Of a stretch of 64,000 nt of DNA, positions 34,201 to 44,329 are shown one piece after another. Location: the NCBI GenBank assembly GCA_014871385.1, contig CM026431.1:3264604-3328603 (forward strand), given 5' to 3'. The notes below the pieces were generated by a model. The model ran no database searches. It saw nothing but the letters and a program-made list of their open reading frames with translations, and was not told where the DNA came from. Origin of the DNA: Ceratodon purpureus (lineage: Eukaryota; Streptophyta; Bryopsida; Pseudoditrichales; Ditrichaceae). Both the position numbers and the translations under genes were made by a program. Every line of letters begins with the position of its first letter. Position 1 is the first letter of the stretch.

Positions 34201-37200
34201 GAATTTTCCCATGCTAGAATAGCATCATCTGAATCTACTTCGTTATTCAGAAAGGAATATTCTCCAGTCCCTAAACATCTAAACTCAGGCATTTTCTCCT
34301 GTTCTACTACTTTAGTACTTTCGCTATTTGAATCATATGAGGTTTCAGAAGTGACATCTGTGTCTTCTTCTTGAGTCTCACCATGATATTTGACTGGAAA
34401 CATTGGTAATACAACCCGTTTCCCTTTTGCTTTTATAGTTAATGTTCCCTTTCCCCAATCATCTTTAGCTCTAGCAGATTTAAGCCATGGACGACCTAGT
34501 AATATTGGGTATGTTGATATGGATTCACTCACTTTAAAGATTATATAATTAATCTTAAAGTTAAGTCCTCCTATAGTTGTAACTATTCCTCTCAAAATAC
34601 CTAATGGTACTACTCGACTTTGATCTGCCATTCTTAAGATAATAGGAGTGGAAGTCATATGAGTTAATCCTAGTTCTTCCATAGTGTCAACATTCATTAA
34701 GTTGACACTAGAACCACTATCTACTTGGACTCCTTCAATTAGAGAACCATCTATGATTACATCCACAGTAGGTGCTCCAGGGTCCAAGGATATATCATGC
34801 ACATCTACGATTTTACTCCTTTTTCTAACCAACGAAGAACTTAGTTCACCTCTACATTTAGGTGCTATTGCTAACAATTGCCTCAAAGAAATGTCAGGTT
34901 GGATTTTATCCATATTTGTTAAGATATCATATGGATCCATTCCCTCTGACAATTTCATTGTACGATTATACTTCCTTTTCTTAGGAATGGTTGGTGTTTC
35001 TTTTAATTTCTTTTTAGGTGGTCTATAAAACGTAGGTAATGAATTTGAAGTACTAGGCAAGTTAGCAAAATCATTTGGTAAATCTTGAGGTAATATTGTA
35101 GGTTCTTCAACTGGTTGCTTACCCTTATCCTTCTCTTTCGGTTCTTCTATAGGTATTGTTTTCTCACTATTTATAGGAATGTTTGGAGGTATTAAGGGAA
35201 ATATTGGTTTAGGTTTTACAACATCCTTTTCCTTAACTACTATCGAAGGTGTGTTGTTTTTTCTCACTCTACCACTTCTATAATCACTATCAGAGCTGCT
35301 ATGTTGATCACTTTCAACCATAGCTTTTTTGGCTTGTGCACGTGTTATATAAACCTCCTGAGGTTTATCTCTCTCATATTGTGTTATTTGATTTACATTC
35401 CTTGAGTTTTCAATTTCACTGAATTGAACACTCTTCACAGGTGCTGGAGCTGTACAATTATTTGCTATATGACCACTTTGTTTACACCTCCCACATAAAG
35501 GATTATACCCAATTTGTTTCTTTGGATTTGGACAATCTCTCGCCATATGTCCTAATTCCTGACAGTTATAACACACTAAGTGTTTTCCTTTCTCAGGAGT
35601 TCCATATCTATGGGTATTAGGATTAGTAGGCGGTCCATTCCACACAGGTGCGGCATTATAAGTATCATTCCACCTTGGTCTCCCATCTCCAGGTCTATAA
35701 GGTGGTCCTACATTTGGTCTAGTAAACGGACGTTTTGAAGTTACACTATAAGGTGCTTTATTATTATTTGTCCCGTTTGCCTGCAAATTAGAACTCACTG
35801 CAGCTACTACTTTCCCCAAATTCCAACATTTAGATACGTCATGAGGTCCTCCACAAAAACTACATTTAGGTTTATTACTAAATTCCCCACCTATCGGGGT
35901 AGAACACTCATTGGAAAGGTGTCCATGTCCATTACAATTAGTGCACCACATATTGGTACGCATGTTTGTAGGTTTTGAACGTTTATCTTTCCCATGAGTT
36001 ATTTGTACCGATAGTTCATTTAATTTTTTCTCTAATTTAGTAATGTTGTTCATTAATATATCCTCTGTAGGGGCTTTAATGGCTAAAGGTTGAGGATTCA
36101 TGACTGTGGGATTTGAAGGATAAGTCGAAACTGGTAGTTGTGATCTAGCTGGAGGTAAATAAGGATAATGATCACGGCCATAAGCATCCATGCCTTGAGC
36201 ATGATCATAACCTTCTCTCCTAGGTGGATATACTTCTGCATATTGTGCAAAATCAGTATTTACTCTAGCCTCTTCCCAAGTTTTAGCTTGTGTATAAGCA
36301 CTAGCAATGTCTTGGGGGTTTCGTTCTTTTAAGTAAATTCTTAACTCATCAGGCCAAACCCCTCCTACAAAGGTACATGCTAATACTTGATCAGTTAACC
36401 CATGATTTGTCCATCTCTTTAAAAGAGCATTAAATCTTGTATAATAGGAATCTATACCTTCATTTATACCCATTCTTATAGTTCGAAATCTATCGATTAA
36501 CCCTGGTATAAATGATCTAGGTCGAAACCTATCAAGAAAAGCTCTCCTTAAGTCTTCCCATCTTGTGGGTACGGTTAGCAATTGGACATACCATTCATGA
36601 GCATCATCAAGCAATGTGCTTGGGAAAGTGCTTAAATATAAATGTTCAGGTAACTGATTTGCTTGTGCAACCACTCTAAATCTTTCCAAATGTCTATCGG
36701 GATCAGACCCTGGATATCCATGGTACATAGGATATGGTGCTATGTTTAAAATCCTTTGTTGTGCCATGATATTAGGTGGTAAAGTCTGTGGTGGAGGTGG
36801 TAGTGGTGGTGGGGGTGGTGGAGGTCTAGGATGAGGAGTTGGAGGTCTGGGAGGAGGTCGTGAAGGAGGTGAAGAAGAAGGTCTTAACAATTCTTCTTCG
36901 CTTGTTTCTCTCCTTGTATCACTACTCTCACTACTACTACTCCCAGAAGAATCTCCTGATGAAAATCTCCAACAATTTATCCCTTCCCAATCCTCATTAC
37001 TTTCATCATTAGATGGTTCATAAGGGTTGGTAAAAGGTTGTATAGTTGGAAAAGTTTCCGGAAGAGATACCTCATAAACTACTTCCTCATCATTCCACTC
37101 TTTTCTATTGCCTTCTAATGAAATTTCCCTTATGTATGTTTCAATAGGGGTTGTGGTTTCTACCTCAGTAATATCTGCAATATCATTAACCCAACTCTCT

Positions 37201-37487
37201 ATACCTGTAACAAAGGTTTGTACAGCTTTGTCAAGATAAGGTTTTGGTGTTTCAAAATTAGTTTGGGTTGGTGTTGAGAATTCAGGTAGGTTGGAAGGTT
37301 CTCCAACCTCTGTGGTGAATGGATTCTTCAAAGAACTCTCAAATTCTGAGGAAGAAGGTGTGACTAATTCTTCTACCTTCTTTCCCTTTTCAGAATTAAT
37401 TTGAAGTGGGTTTACTTCACTTGAAGATCCCCAAGTTAACCTCCTAAATGGTGGTGAGTGACAACATAAATAATGCGATCTTCTCAA
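31293..37487 (-). CDS. Gag-Pol polyprotein of the Ty3/gypsy element, 2064 aa
   Basis: Single intact ORF. Residues 1-240 are acidic, Ser-rich and then Pro-rich (205-240); the true Gag start may be Met241 (MAQQRIL). The gag core is at about 255-415 (YPGSDPDRHLERF; FLDRFRP). Four CCHC zinc knuckles start near 515, 542, 639 and 665. The aspartic protease has DSGSS at 923-927. RT is at about 1225-1400 with FLDD at 1358-1361. RNase H is at about 1500-1620 (Asp1507). The integrase has HHCC His1714, His1721, Cys1752, Cys1755 and D,D,E Asp1784, Asp1846, Glu1882. After the core comes a GPYRVLKSYPNGSVEL-type tail with no chromodomain. Gag and Pol share one frame, so Gag excess would need another mechanism. 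All catalytic residues are present. Confidence 0.97.
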   Translation of the reverse strand: MRRSHYLCCHSPPFRRLTWGSSSEVNPLQINSEKGKKVEELVTPSSSEFESSLKNPFTTEVGEPSNLPEFSTPTQTNFETPKPYLDKAVQTFVTGIESWVNDIADITEVETTTPIETYIREISLEGNRKEWNDEEVVYEVSLPETFPTIQPFTNPYEPSNDESNEDWEGINCWRFSSGDSSGSSSSESSDTRRETSEEELLRPSSSPPSRPPPRPPTPHPRPPPPPPPLPPPPQTLPPNIMAQQRILNIAPYPMYHGYPGSDPDRHLERFRVVAQANQLPEHLYLSTFPSTLLDDAHEWYVQLLTVPTRWEDLRRAFLDRFRPRSFIPGLIDRFRTIRMGINEGIDSYYTRFNALLKRWTNHGLTDQVLACTFVGGVWPDELRIYLKERNPQDIASAYTQAKTWEEARVNTDFAQYAEVYPPRREGYDHAQGMDAYGRDHYPYLPPARSQLPVSTYPSNPTVMNPQPLAIKAPTEDILMNNITKLEKKLNELSVQITHGKDKRSKPTNMRTNMWCTNCNGHGHLSNECSTPIGGEFSNKPKCSFCGGPHDVSKCWNLGKVVAAVSSNLQANGTNNNKAPYSVTSKRPFTRPNVGPPYRPGDGRPRWNDTYNAAPVWNGPPTNPNTHRYGTPEKGKHLVCYNCQELGHMARDCPNPKKQIGYNPLCGRCKQSGHIANNCTAPAPVKSVQFSEIENSRNVNQITQYERDKPQEVYITRAQAKKAMVESDQHSSSDSDYRSGRVRKNNTPSIVVKEKDVVKPKPIFPLIPPNIPINSEKTIPIEEPKEKDKGKQPVEEPTILPQDLPNDFANLPSTSNSLPTFYRPPKKKLKETPTIPKKRKYNRTMKLSEGMDPYDILTNMDKIQPDISLRQLLAIAPKCRGELSSSLVRKRSKIVDVHDISLDPGAPTVDVIIDGSLIEGVQVDSGSSVNLMNVDTMEELGLTHMTSTPIILRMADQSRVVPLGILRGIVTTIGGLNFKINYIIFKVSESISTYPILLGRPWLKSARAKDDWGKGTLTIKAKGKRVVLPMFPVKYHGETQEEDTDVTSETSYDSNSESTKVVEQEKMPEFRCLGTGEYSFLNNEVDSDDAILAWENSPVLNVTAEIESELEPQYLSDSEELMENMSHIKGSNISPVKSTCIDMNLGTSEEPKNIRIYEGLNSNEYEQWFKFFKECKDAFAWTYKDLKGIPPEVCQHRIILEPNTKPVRQRQYRMNPKYSLMVKEEIDKLLECNFIYPVPYSEWVSPIVVVPKKNGKLRICQDFRKLNSVTKKDYFPLPFTDAILDGVAGHECYSFLDGFSGYNQVQIAPEDKPLTTFTTDWGTFAYNVMPFGLCNAPATFQRAMTTAFQEYLRKFIEIFLDDFCVFSPKDEHQKCLKKCFEQCEKYGISINAAKSEFAVPCGRLVGHIVSKEGIGVDPDKVAAIKKLEIPKHMTELKGFLGASGYYRRFIYFYAEVAAPLTHLTKQTDTPGVWTEECTKAFNKLKKRLSNAPILIPPDWEKPFEVYVDASNYAIGSVLSQKDAKGHDRPIYFSSRQLSAAEKNYSVTEREGLGMIYSVQKYRHYLLGYKFTFHVDHDALKYMVNKPQLSGRIARWVLLLQEFDFTVNVRPGKKHANADFLSRISKEVNPESIDDSFPDAHIFQVDIIPAEYADVIHYLSTNTFPQDYTDKQKQKLIFKSQPYTLIAKVLYKRGKDGLLRRCINPSEVPLILKGCHDAACGGHFAGMVTAHKALQSGYWWPTLFGDAHRYTKKCDPCQRVGKPTPSKAMPLNPILAQTPFEKWGIDFVGPIKPPSRHGRNRYILIATEYVTKWAEAQPTKTDDAKTVAKFLYENIITRFGCPKELVSDRGTHFLNEIIEQLTEKYSIKHRKSTPYHPRANGQTEKTNGILCRIITKTVQGSNTDWDARVPDALWAYRCAFKVSTKFTPFQLVYGQEAILPIEMELPSLRIALDERLGDEESLRHRLYMLEKLDETRAQAYLNNEAIQKHRKTYYDSKLEPKVLNPNDLVLLYDSRFQKFPGKFRMRWFGPYRVLKSYPNGSVELQDFAGKIHATRYNGFRLKPYIT

Positions 37488-37535
37488 GCCTTCCTCTGGT
37501 AATTCTGAATCCTCATTCTTTAGAGAACTTTGGTG

Positions 37536-37793
37536 TTATTCTTCTATAGAAAGTGGATTTTGAATTGTTTCACTAACTTGGCTAGTTGAGGTATTAAGAT
37601 TTGAGGGAATAGATTCTTCTTTAAGTACTGGGGATGGTGTTGAATTGTAAACAGGATTGGCAGATACTAATGTTAAGATCTGTTTTTCTTTCCTTTCAAT
37701 CCGTTTTTTCAAACGTTCATTTCTTGCAATATTTTGTTTTTCTCTCAATTCTTTATCCTTCTCAGACATTGATAAATGCCATTTAGGCTTCAA
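37536..37793 (-). CDS. Pre-gag ORF c, 85 aa, basic coiled-coil-like
   Basis: Lies 48 bp upstream of the gag-pol ORF on the same strand, in another phase. The N-terminal half is Lys/Arg/Glu-rich and helical-looking (REKQNIARNERLKKRIERKE). The C-terminal half is Ser/Thr/Pro-rich. No family recognised. It may be joined to gag-pol by splicing or be an upstream ORF. It resembles in position the extra 5' ORFs of some large plant gypsy elements. Confidence 0.5.
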   Translation of the reverse strand: MKPKWHLSMSEKDKELREKQNIARNERLKKRIERKEKQILTLVSANPVYNSTPSPVLKEESIPSNLNTSTSQVSETIQNPLSIEE

Positions 37794-38065
37794 GCATTGA
37801 AGCTTAGACCTAAATGATCTTCTATCCCCAATTTTACTTAAAGAAAAAGGATCACTTAATTTTGTTGTTCACTCTACCTATTTCTTTTAACTATTATTTC
37901 CCTACTTCTCTTAAGAAAGTTTTTTATGATTCTCTCAACCTTGTTTTGTTTTACAGGTGCTCTGAATTGTCTATAGTAGTTTTGTCGCCCAAGTTTGGCT
38001 AATTCCCTTAATCTTTCCTCCTCTAATTTTACCATTTTCTTTATTCCATTCAATTAGAATAAAGA

Positions 38066-38395
38066 CTAACTCTTATTGGTATCAAACCAAGAGATTATCC
38101 AAGTATTCAAGGTGAAAGGTTCTACTTCAAATATCTCATCAACCTCTTCCTCTTGAAAATTCCTAGGATAATTATGTTCACTAATCAGTCTCTCTATTAA
38201 GAAGTTCTGTTCAGAATTTGATTCACCTTCCTTGCTAATTTGATCTATCTCTTTAGCTAAAAGGTGAATCAATGCTTCTTCGTTTCTTTGTATACCCTCA
38301 TAAATTATCAACAATCGTCTTAATCTGACTAATTGTTCGATAATTGTTTCACTCTCGATTGTCATGTCTTTAAAGACATAATAATCCAAACGCAA
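38066..38395 (-). CDS. Pre-gag ORF b, 109 aa
   Basis: Overlaps the end of ORF a by 26 bp, in a different frame. It is acidic and helix-rich (IEQLVRLRRLLIIYEGIQRNEEALIHLL near residues 18-46), ending with a Trp-containing segment. No recognised domain. The tight overlap with ORF a suggests the pair is translated from one RNA, perhaps by reinitiation or frameshift; this is inference. Confidence 0.5.
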   Translation of the reverse strand: MRLDYYVFKDMTIESETIIEQLVRLRRLLIIYEGIQRNEEALIHLLAKEIDQISKEGESNSEQNFLIERLISEHNYPRNFQEEEVDEIFEVEPFTLNTWIISWFDTNKS

Positions 38396-38867
38396 TTGAA
38401 ATTGGTTTATCAGATTCTCTAGATAGAAAATCTGGAATTAAAACTTGACTATCTAGTTTCTGAGGTCCGTATTTAAAGATATAAGTTTTGGTATCTAATT
38501 TGTATCCATTCCATGCTCCACAACCTTTAGAGATTATAGGTGAAGTTAAATTTTTCAATCTCCCATATTGGGCAAATAGAAAATGTAAATTGCTTTGTAA
38601 AAATAATTCTCCTTTAAAAACTATCAAAGCGTTAAACCTTGTTCCATTATCCCAAATTTTTGCTAATATTATTCTTTTGATATCAATGGGTAGTTGGTCA
38701 AATTTATTTTGAAGGTTTGAATCAAATTTAGAGTGTGTACCACAAATTTGAAAACCTTGCCCAAAATATGCTCCCCTATAAACTCGGTAAAGTGCAGCAA
38801 ATAGGAAAGGTCCTTCAAAGAATTGATTAATATCCTTTTGTTGGACTTCCCATGGAAATGGATACAT
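38370..38867 (-). CDS. Pre-gag ORF a, 165 aa
   Basis: First ORF after the 5' LTR and PBS. Aromatic-rich and globular-looking (FFEGPFLFAALYRVYRGAYF; RFNALIVFKGELFLQSNLHF). There are no zinc-finger, protease or membrane features. No homology recognised. Three short ORFs before gag are unusual for a gypsy element. Its open frame in an apparently very young element makes it worth treating as real. Confidence 0.55.
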   Translation of the reverse strand: MYPFPWEVQQKDINQFFEGPFLFAALYRVYRGAYFGQGFQICGTHSKFDSNLQNKFDQLPIDIKRIILAKIWDNGTRFNALIVFKGELFLQSNLHFLFAQYGRLKNLTSPIISKGCGAWNGYKLDTKTYIFKYGPQKLDSQVLIPDFLSRESDKPISIAFGLLCL

Positions 38868-39365
38868 TATTTACTATTGATTGTCATCAATCAAAACTCA
38901 TATACTCTAAACCTATATCGCAATCTTCTAATTAAGATCTTCTACCTCTTACTCACAATCTCAGAAAGGTTAATTACTATCACTCAATCAACCTTTAAGA
39001 GAATTTATAAACTCACCTTTTAAGACATTTCAAAAGTCTAAAGTTTCTTTTATTAACCCATGGTATAGTACAATATTTTGTTACCATACACTTCTCTGAG
39101 TTAATTCAATACTTAATCTATGTTTTACTTTTACTGTGACCCTTTCTTCACTTAAAGGATTCCTTTAAAGGTTAAAGCTGATTATAAAGATTTCCTCTTT
39201 GTCCTTAAAAGAATACACAACCACTTGCTTAAGAAGTTTTTCTTAAGAAGAAGTTGAAATTTTAAATTCTCAAAGAAACACGAGGTATCTTCTAGCTTAA
39301 AGCACAAAGATCTTCTATTCTTTACTTTATCTACACTTTTAGCTACCGCTTAACCGGAACCTATT
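38868..39365. other. Untranslated leader of the retrotransposon
   Basis: About 500 bp between the PBS and the first small ORF. It is AT-rich and no ORF is supported. Packaging and dimerisation signals would be expected here, but none can be identified by eye. Confidence 0.6.
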
Positions 39366-39382
39366 CCCCGGCAGCGGCGCCA
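39366..39382 (-). promoter_or_regulatory. Primer binding site, tRNA-Asp type
   Basis: The minus strand TGGCGCCGCTGCCGGGG lies 3 bp inside the 5' LTR. It is complementary to the 3' end of plant tRNA-Asp (ending CCCCGGCAACGGCGCCA) with one mismatch. Confidence 0.9.
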
Positions 39383-39385
39383 AAA

Positions 39386-41124
39386 TGTAATTGGTAAAAT
39401 TTACAAATAGTGGTAAGTCATGGGAATAGGTCTTTTCGTTTAGCTTTTAACGTAACTAAAGGTCACTGTAGTAAGTAAAGAATGTATAGAATGCAAAGTA
39501 TTTCCTTAAAAGAATCTCTTTATAACTCTAATGTCTTTAATTACCCCAAGTCACATAAAACCCAAGTAATCCAAACTCTCAATTGGTTCAAGGGTAATGG
39601 GAGTTCAAATTGACAAGTACCATCTCTCGGTTTATTGCCATCACTCCCTTCCAAGTTCAATTAGACAATGCATTTATTATGCATATGCAAGTTCATTCAT
39701 TACTAGGTTAGAATCTAGTGTTCAACCTATTTATGCCTATGAATGATGCTTTGGGATATGTTATGATAGATTAACTTATCTCAAGCAACTCCTTGCTTGT
39801 CTTCATCTTTTTCCTCCCATCCAACGCATTTCAAATAGACATGTAATCACTGTCTACTCATTCACATTCAATCATACTCCAACTCTACCATTCATCACAA
39901 CTATACTTCTCAATTGTATTACTCAATTACAATGACTGCACTATACTCCAATTGAATACATTCAAGTTTTACTATAATGAGAACTAATAATCACTAAGGC
40001 TGATCACTCCTTAATAATTAATGTCACTTTTATCCATCAATGTACTCAATCTGGCTTCCATAAATTCTAAGTCATTCTCAGTCTTCTATTTCAGATGGCC
40101 AATCTAATTTAAAAGACTATCAAGTAATACTCACTTCACTGTTCCAGTACTCACATGGAACTCTCATTCTCCATAATTCCCATTCACAACAATGCAATGT
40201 CAATTGGACAAACTGTTGTGTTTATTTTCCATAATTTCTATTTTCTATTCACTCAGTAACTCTTTCCTTCGTTCTGAGTTCAAATAGACAATCTCACCCA
40301 CTGTTCACTCTGCTCCATCAGCATCTTCGATTTCAAATAGACAGTATCCAGTGTGAGTCACCACATTCACTGTAACTCTCACCAACTCTCCACTGAGTCA
40401 ATTAGACATGGTCCATGCAAGTCAAGTTGACAATGTATGCATGCCCATGGATGCATACCGAACCACCATCTTGTCCATTTGACCAGTGTTAACTAGACAT
40501 TATGCAGCAAGCAATATGAATTCAATTGTCAATTAGACAGTAGCCATTGGATCAAACTATTCATTCTATTTCCCATAGACTACATATAAATTCACTGTTC
40601 GGCAGATCTGCAGTTTCAATTTGACAGTAAGCTTTGCAAATCAATTAGACAGTAATCAGTTTACTCCAGTTCTCCATTCTGATTCTACAGTTCTGCAGAT
40701 TAATACACTGTGCATCGAAGCTATAGTTCAAATTGACAAAGAGCATTGTGAATCAATTATACAGTGAGCTACTCAGAGTCAAGTTGACAATCAATTAGAC
40801 AATGGAATTCTATTTTTATATTTTTTACATAATGTGACTATCACTCACACAGTGTTGTGTGGTGTGGTGAAGTAATTCTTTCTTCTTCCTTAATTCCTAG
40901 TTATGCCTTAATTTCTAAAGGGTGCGCCTGTACGTAGAGTCAATTTGACAAGTCGTGTCTCTAGGTAGGGTCATGTCCCCTGAATTCTACACTATTGTCC
41001 ATTTGACTCTCAACCAGATTTCTACAGCCACTATCTACATGGATTTCAAATTGACATGGTAACTTGGTCCTATTTACACTGTTTTTACTGAAAAGGGACT
41101 TTTCTCAAAAAAAGTCAGCTCACA
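39386..41124 (-). repeat. 5' LTR (right copy)
   Basis: 1739 bp. Row-by-row comparison with 24781-26519 showed no difference. It carries the same 19 palindrome sites. It should contain the element's promoter and polyadenylation signal; no single TATA box is convincing. Confidence 0.97.
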
Positions 41125-41129
41125 TTTTA
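41125..41129. repeat. Target-site duplication (right)
   Basis: TTTTA, matching 24776-24780. Confidence 0.9.
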
Positions 41130-41852
41130 TATTAGAGCCCGACCTAAACTTCAAATTATCTCATATGGCATCCTCCATGGCACTGTTTTGGTGCCAAAAT
41201 GTTTCTCCCAACTTGGACCAAAACTGAGGCCCCAATTGGAGATTGAGTTGATGAGCAATCCGGTCCACTTTCTAGCTAGTCCAGACAACGTGCAAAGTGG
41301 ACCTTCTAGTTTTGTAGCATTACAAGTTTGCAACAAAGAGTTGTCTAATTGAAAATATAAAGGTTCTTTTTTGAACATTGTTTATCAACTAAGGCTATCG
41401 CAATGAACGCTACTAGAAACCTCATGGTACTACTTTCTACAAAAGATATAGTATTCCTAATAAATGTTCTATATTGTTTACTTTGGACTCATTTTGCTAA
41501 AAGTTTCAAAGTTATGATACTCTTCATTTTAGATGAATTGTCATCAAATTTGATAATTTTAGATTCTATAAATGTGCACCATGGCTAGTTTGTCTAAAAT
41601 TATTTCTTAAAATTTTGAAATTTTAGAAGGTATATTAAAAAACTGAATAAATTCATTTTAGGGATACTAGGTTATGGAGTGACTTGTTCTCTAGTACAAA
41701 CTATTGGCAACTACAACTCCAATGCATACACATTTTTGTTATCTTTTATAGATATGTGATGCAAACAATTAATTCCTTCACTCTATCATGGTATTTTTCT
41801 ATAAACAAAGTGGTTACAGCTTTTAGATAATACACATTATAAAAAAATCATT

Positions 41853-42682
41853 TTAAACCCTAAATAATAGAGGGAAATTTTCACAATTTTGGAGTCACTA
41901 CAATGCCATACTTGCATCTTTCAATGTGAGACAAATTCAAGAATCACCATAAGCAATTTAACCATAAGATCTTTGAAAGTAGTGGACATCCAAAATGTGT
42001 ATGAAATTTTGGGTTTGGGGAAGCAACGGATTGGGAGATAATAACATGTGAAGTTTGGAAGATTAGTGAATTTCTGAAATATTAATAGTGAGTTTCCGCG
42101 TTTGACAGAAAATTTCTATTTCAGAACTTTATAAAAACTTGACAATTAAAGTTGATTCTCTTCTCGAGTACGTTACGAACATGCACAATTTTTTAAGATT
42201 TTTCCGAGTTACCAATTTGGAGAAAATGGATTTGACATAAGTGTCACTCTGAATTTTATTTTATTTTAACAAGGGGTTGTTCTTGCACTTTTTGGCAAAT
42301 TCAAAAGGATTTCTGATAAAACCAAAACATTGAACCCATAAAGTAGTGGTCATACAAGCATTTCAAAAAAAAAAATGCTAAAAAAAAAATCCACAAGGAG
42401 AGATACTCATTTCAGTGCACAATGTGCTCAAAGTACAAGGAAATGCAGTGCTCAATACAATATACCAAATACAATGTAGAAACACCGTCACCACCCAACT
42501 ATTTTTTTTTCTAAAATCAAGGTTCACTTTCTTAGTGAATTTTTAGTGTATCCTTACTGCCAACTTGATTCTAAAGAAGTTAGGAACTAAAAACACTCAA
42601 ATCCGACCCTTTTAAAGCATTTTATAGTGCTTTCAATTTTTGGCGTTATCCAAAAGTGGTTGCTTTGTCTTTTAGGGGTTAG
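41853..42682. mobile_element. TTAACCCC-type TIR element, copy F
   Basis: Left end TTAAACCCTAAATAATAG (degenerate) and right end TCTTTTAGGGGTTAG. Its interior matches copy G (61789-62472) in the same orientation, for example AACCATAAGATCTTTGAAAG and the GTAGAAACAC block. The family shares termini with copies A-E but not the interior. Confidence 0.6.
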
Positions 42683-43099
42683 TATTATATAAATACAATG
42701 ATTCAAATTAATCTGATAATTTTTTTTACTACTCACTATATTAGTTTTTGGTTCCACAAATTACGTTTGAAAAATACATAATAATTAAAGCAATTTATTT
42801 AAATTTTGAAGATTTTATGATTAAAAAGCAACATAAAAGCATTTTTATGCAAGCATCGTATGAAATGATAAATATAGAATCAAGATGTACATCAAATGAA
42901 TATATACATAAAATCCAAAAAACATGTAACTTATTAATGTATTCGTGTATTTTGCATCGACCATACTTTGCACTATATAAGTTGGAGGGTTTTATACTTA
43001 TATGATGTACATGGTGTTAGTTACATGTGCACTAAATTTTACAGTTAGCATTGCACAAACTTTGTGAAAGGAACCTAGGTTCAAGTTATTGCTAACATC

Positions 43100-43597
43100 G
43101 TGGATTAGTAGCAATTTAGACAAAGAAAAATTAATTACAAGTGTGACTAATTTTTTTGGAAATTCTTGACTCAATTTGAATGAAAAAATTTAAATCAAAT
43201 TAAGAAACTGCCCAAAATTAGATGAATTCAAAGGGCATGTGGAAAAATTTACAATGCAAAATTCACTTTACTTTTTTATAATAATCACACAAATGACATA
43301 ACTCACAAAATATTTGACCTACATACAAAAAACCACTAAAACAAAACGAAAGCTTTTGCATACAACAATATGTCTCCTTAAGATTACTAGTGCAAGCGAT
43401 TAAAACAAAGTTTATTGTAGAAGTGGCCGCCATTCCTAATGAAAGTAACCTAAACATCTATGATGTTGGATGAATATTTAATCATAATTTAAAAGTGCCA
43501 GACTTTGAGATATCATTTTTTGAAGTGCTTAACCACTTTTTGCACTTTAATTAATTATTAGACAAAATAATGTCCAAGCTGCTAGTAACCTACGGTA
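43100..43597. mobile_element. Truncated copy of the 17566-18440 TIR element (reverse orientation)
   Basis: Ends GCTGCTAGTAACCTACGGTA (43578-43597), one mismatch from the perfect TIR. The adjoining 120 bp matches the left interior of the other copy, read in reverse. The opposite terminus was not found, so the left limit is approximate. Confidence 0.55.
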
Positions 43598-44329
43598 CCT
43601 ATTGTATGTTTTTGAATAATCCATTTTTTATAAGAATATAACTTCATGCAGTAAAAAGAAAGGATTTTTATATATAATTGAAGTAAAAAGAAAGATGGAA
43701 AAATAACAAAATCTTTATCTTTTATGTGATAAAGAAATTAGGTTTTGCAACTTGACTATAAAGTATAATAAAACTTTGATTCCTTAGATTATGAAAATCT
43801 TCAAAAATATAAGATCTATTCCATTAACAAGGAACTCAGAGAAGATTTTATTCTAGAAAAATATGAAGGAAAATGGTCAACGTGGTCGTGGTGATTGTCG
43901 TCGTCATGTCCTTTGGTATTATTAGTCCTACATGGTCGTGAAAAAAAAGAATAGGTTGAAGTTGGAGTTGGAAACTTGAAAGGTTGTTTGAAAGGTTACA
44001 TAGATTATATTGTTCAAAAGGTTATTATTTCAAAAATTATTTTGAACAATATTTAAAAATTAATTCACATAATTTAAAAAAAAACAAAACTTGAATTCAT
44101 TCATTTTTTGTGTAAATTTTGTTTTATTTTATTTTATATGAAGACCTTTCATTTCTCAATTGTTAGTCATGATTTCTTTTGAATTTTGTTTCACAAAGTG
44201 GTCTTCAAGCAATTTTCAAATTTACACATTGCAAACGATCATTCAAAAAACAAATAACTTTGTTTTTTACTTTACTTTAATTTTGTTGACGAGGTACTCA
44301 AAGAGGGTTTTTACTCAAAAAAATTACAA

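Larger units (their letters stand above)
24781..41124 (-). mobile_element. Complete Ty3/gypsy LTR retrotransposon (16,344 bp)
   Basis: The element is read on the minus strand: 5' LTR 39386-41124, PBS 39366-39382, three small pre-gag ORFs, gag-pol 37487-31293, a 1.6-kb spacer, an accessory ORF 29687-26652, PPT near 26520-26534, and 3' LTR 24781-26519. The integrase follows RNase H, as in Ty3/gypsy. There is no chromodomain after the integrase, and the RT motif is FLDD. The primer site matches tRNA-Asp, as in the Athila/Tat side of the family, so an OTA-type (non-chromovirus) lineage is likely. Both LTRs are 1739 bp and no difference was seen by eye. All large ORFs are open, so the insertion is very recent. 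It is the only apparently intact mobile element in the window. Confidence 0.96.

Noticed and set aside
31293-38867. Idea that the element is an integrated pararetrovirus (caulimovirid), suggested by several small overlapping ORFs before the polyprotein
   Set aside because: It has LTRs, a target duplication, a tRNA-Asp primer site inside the LTR border and a full HHCC/DDE integrase. These define an LTR retrotransposon.
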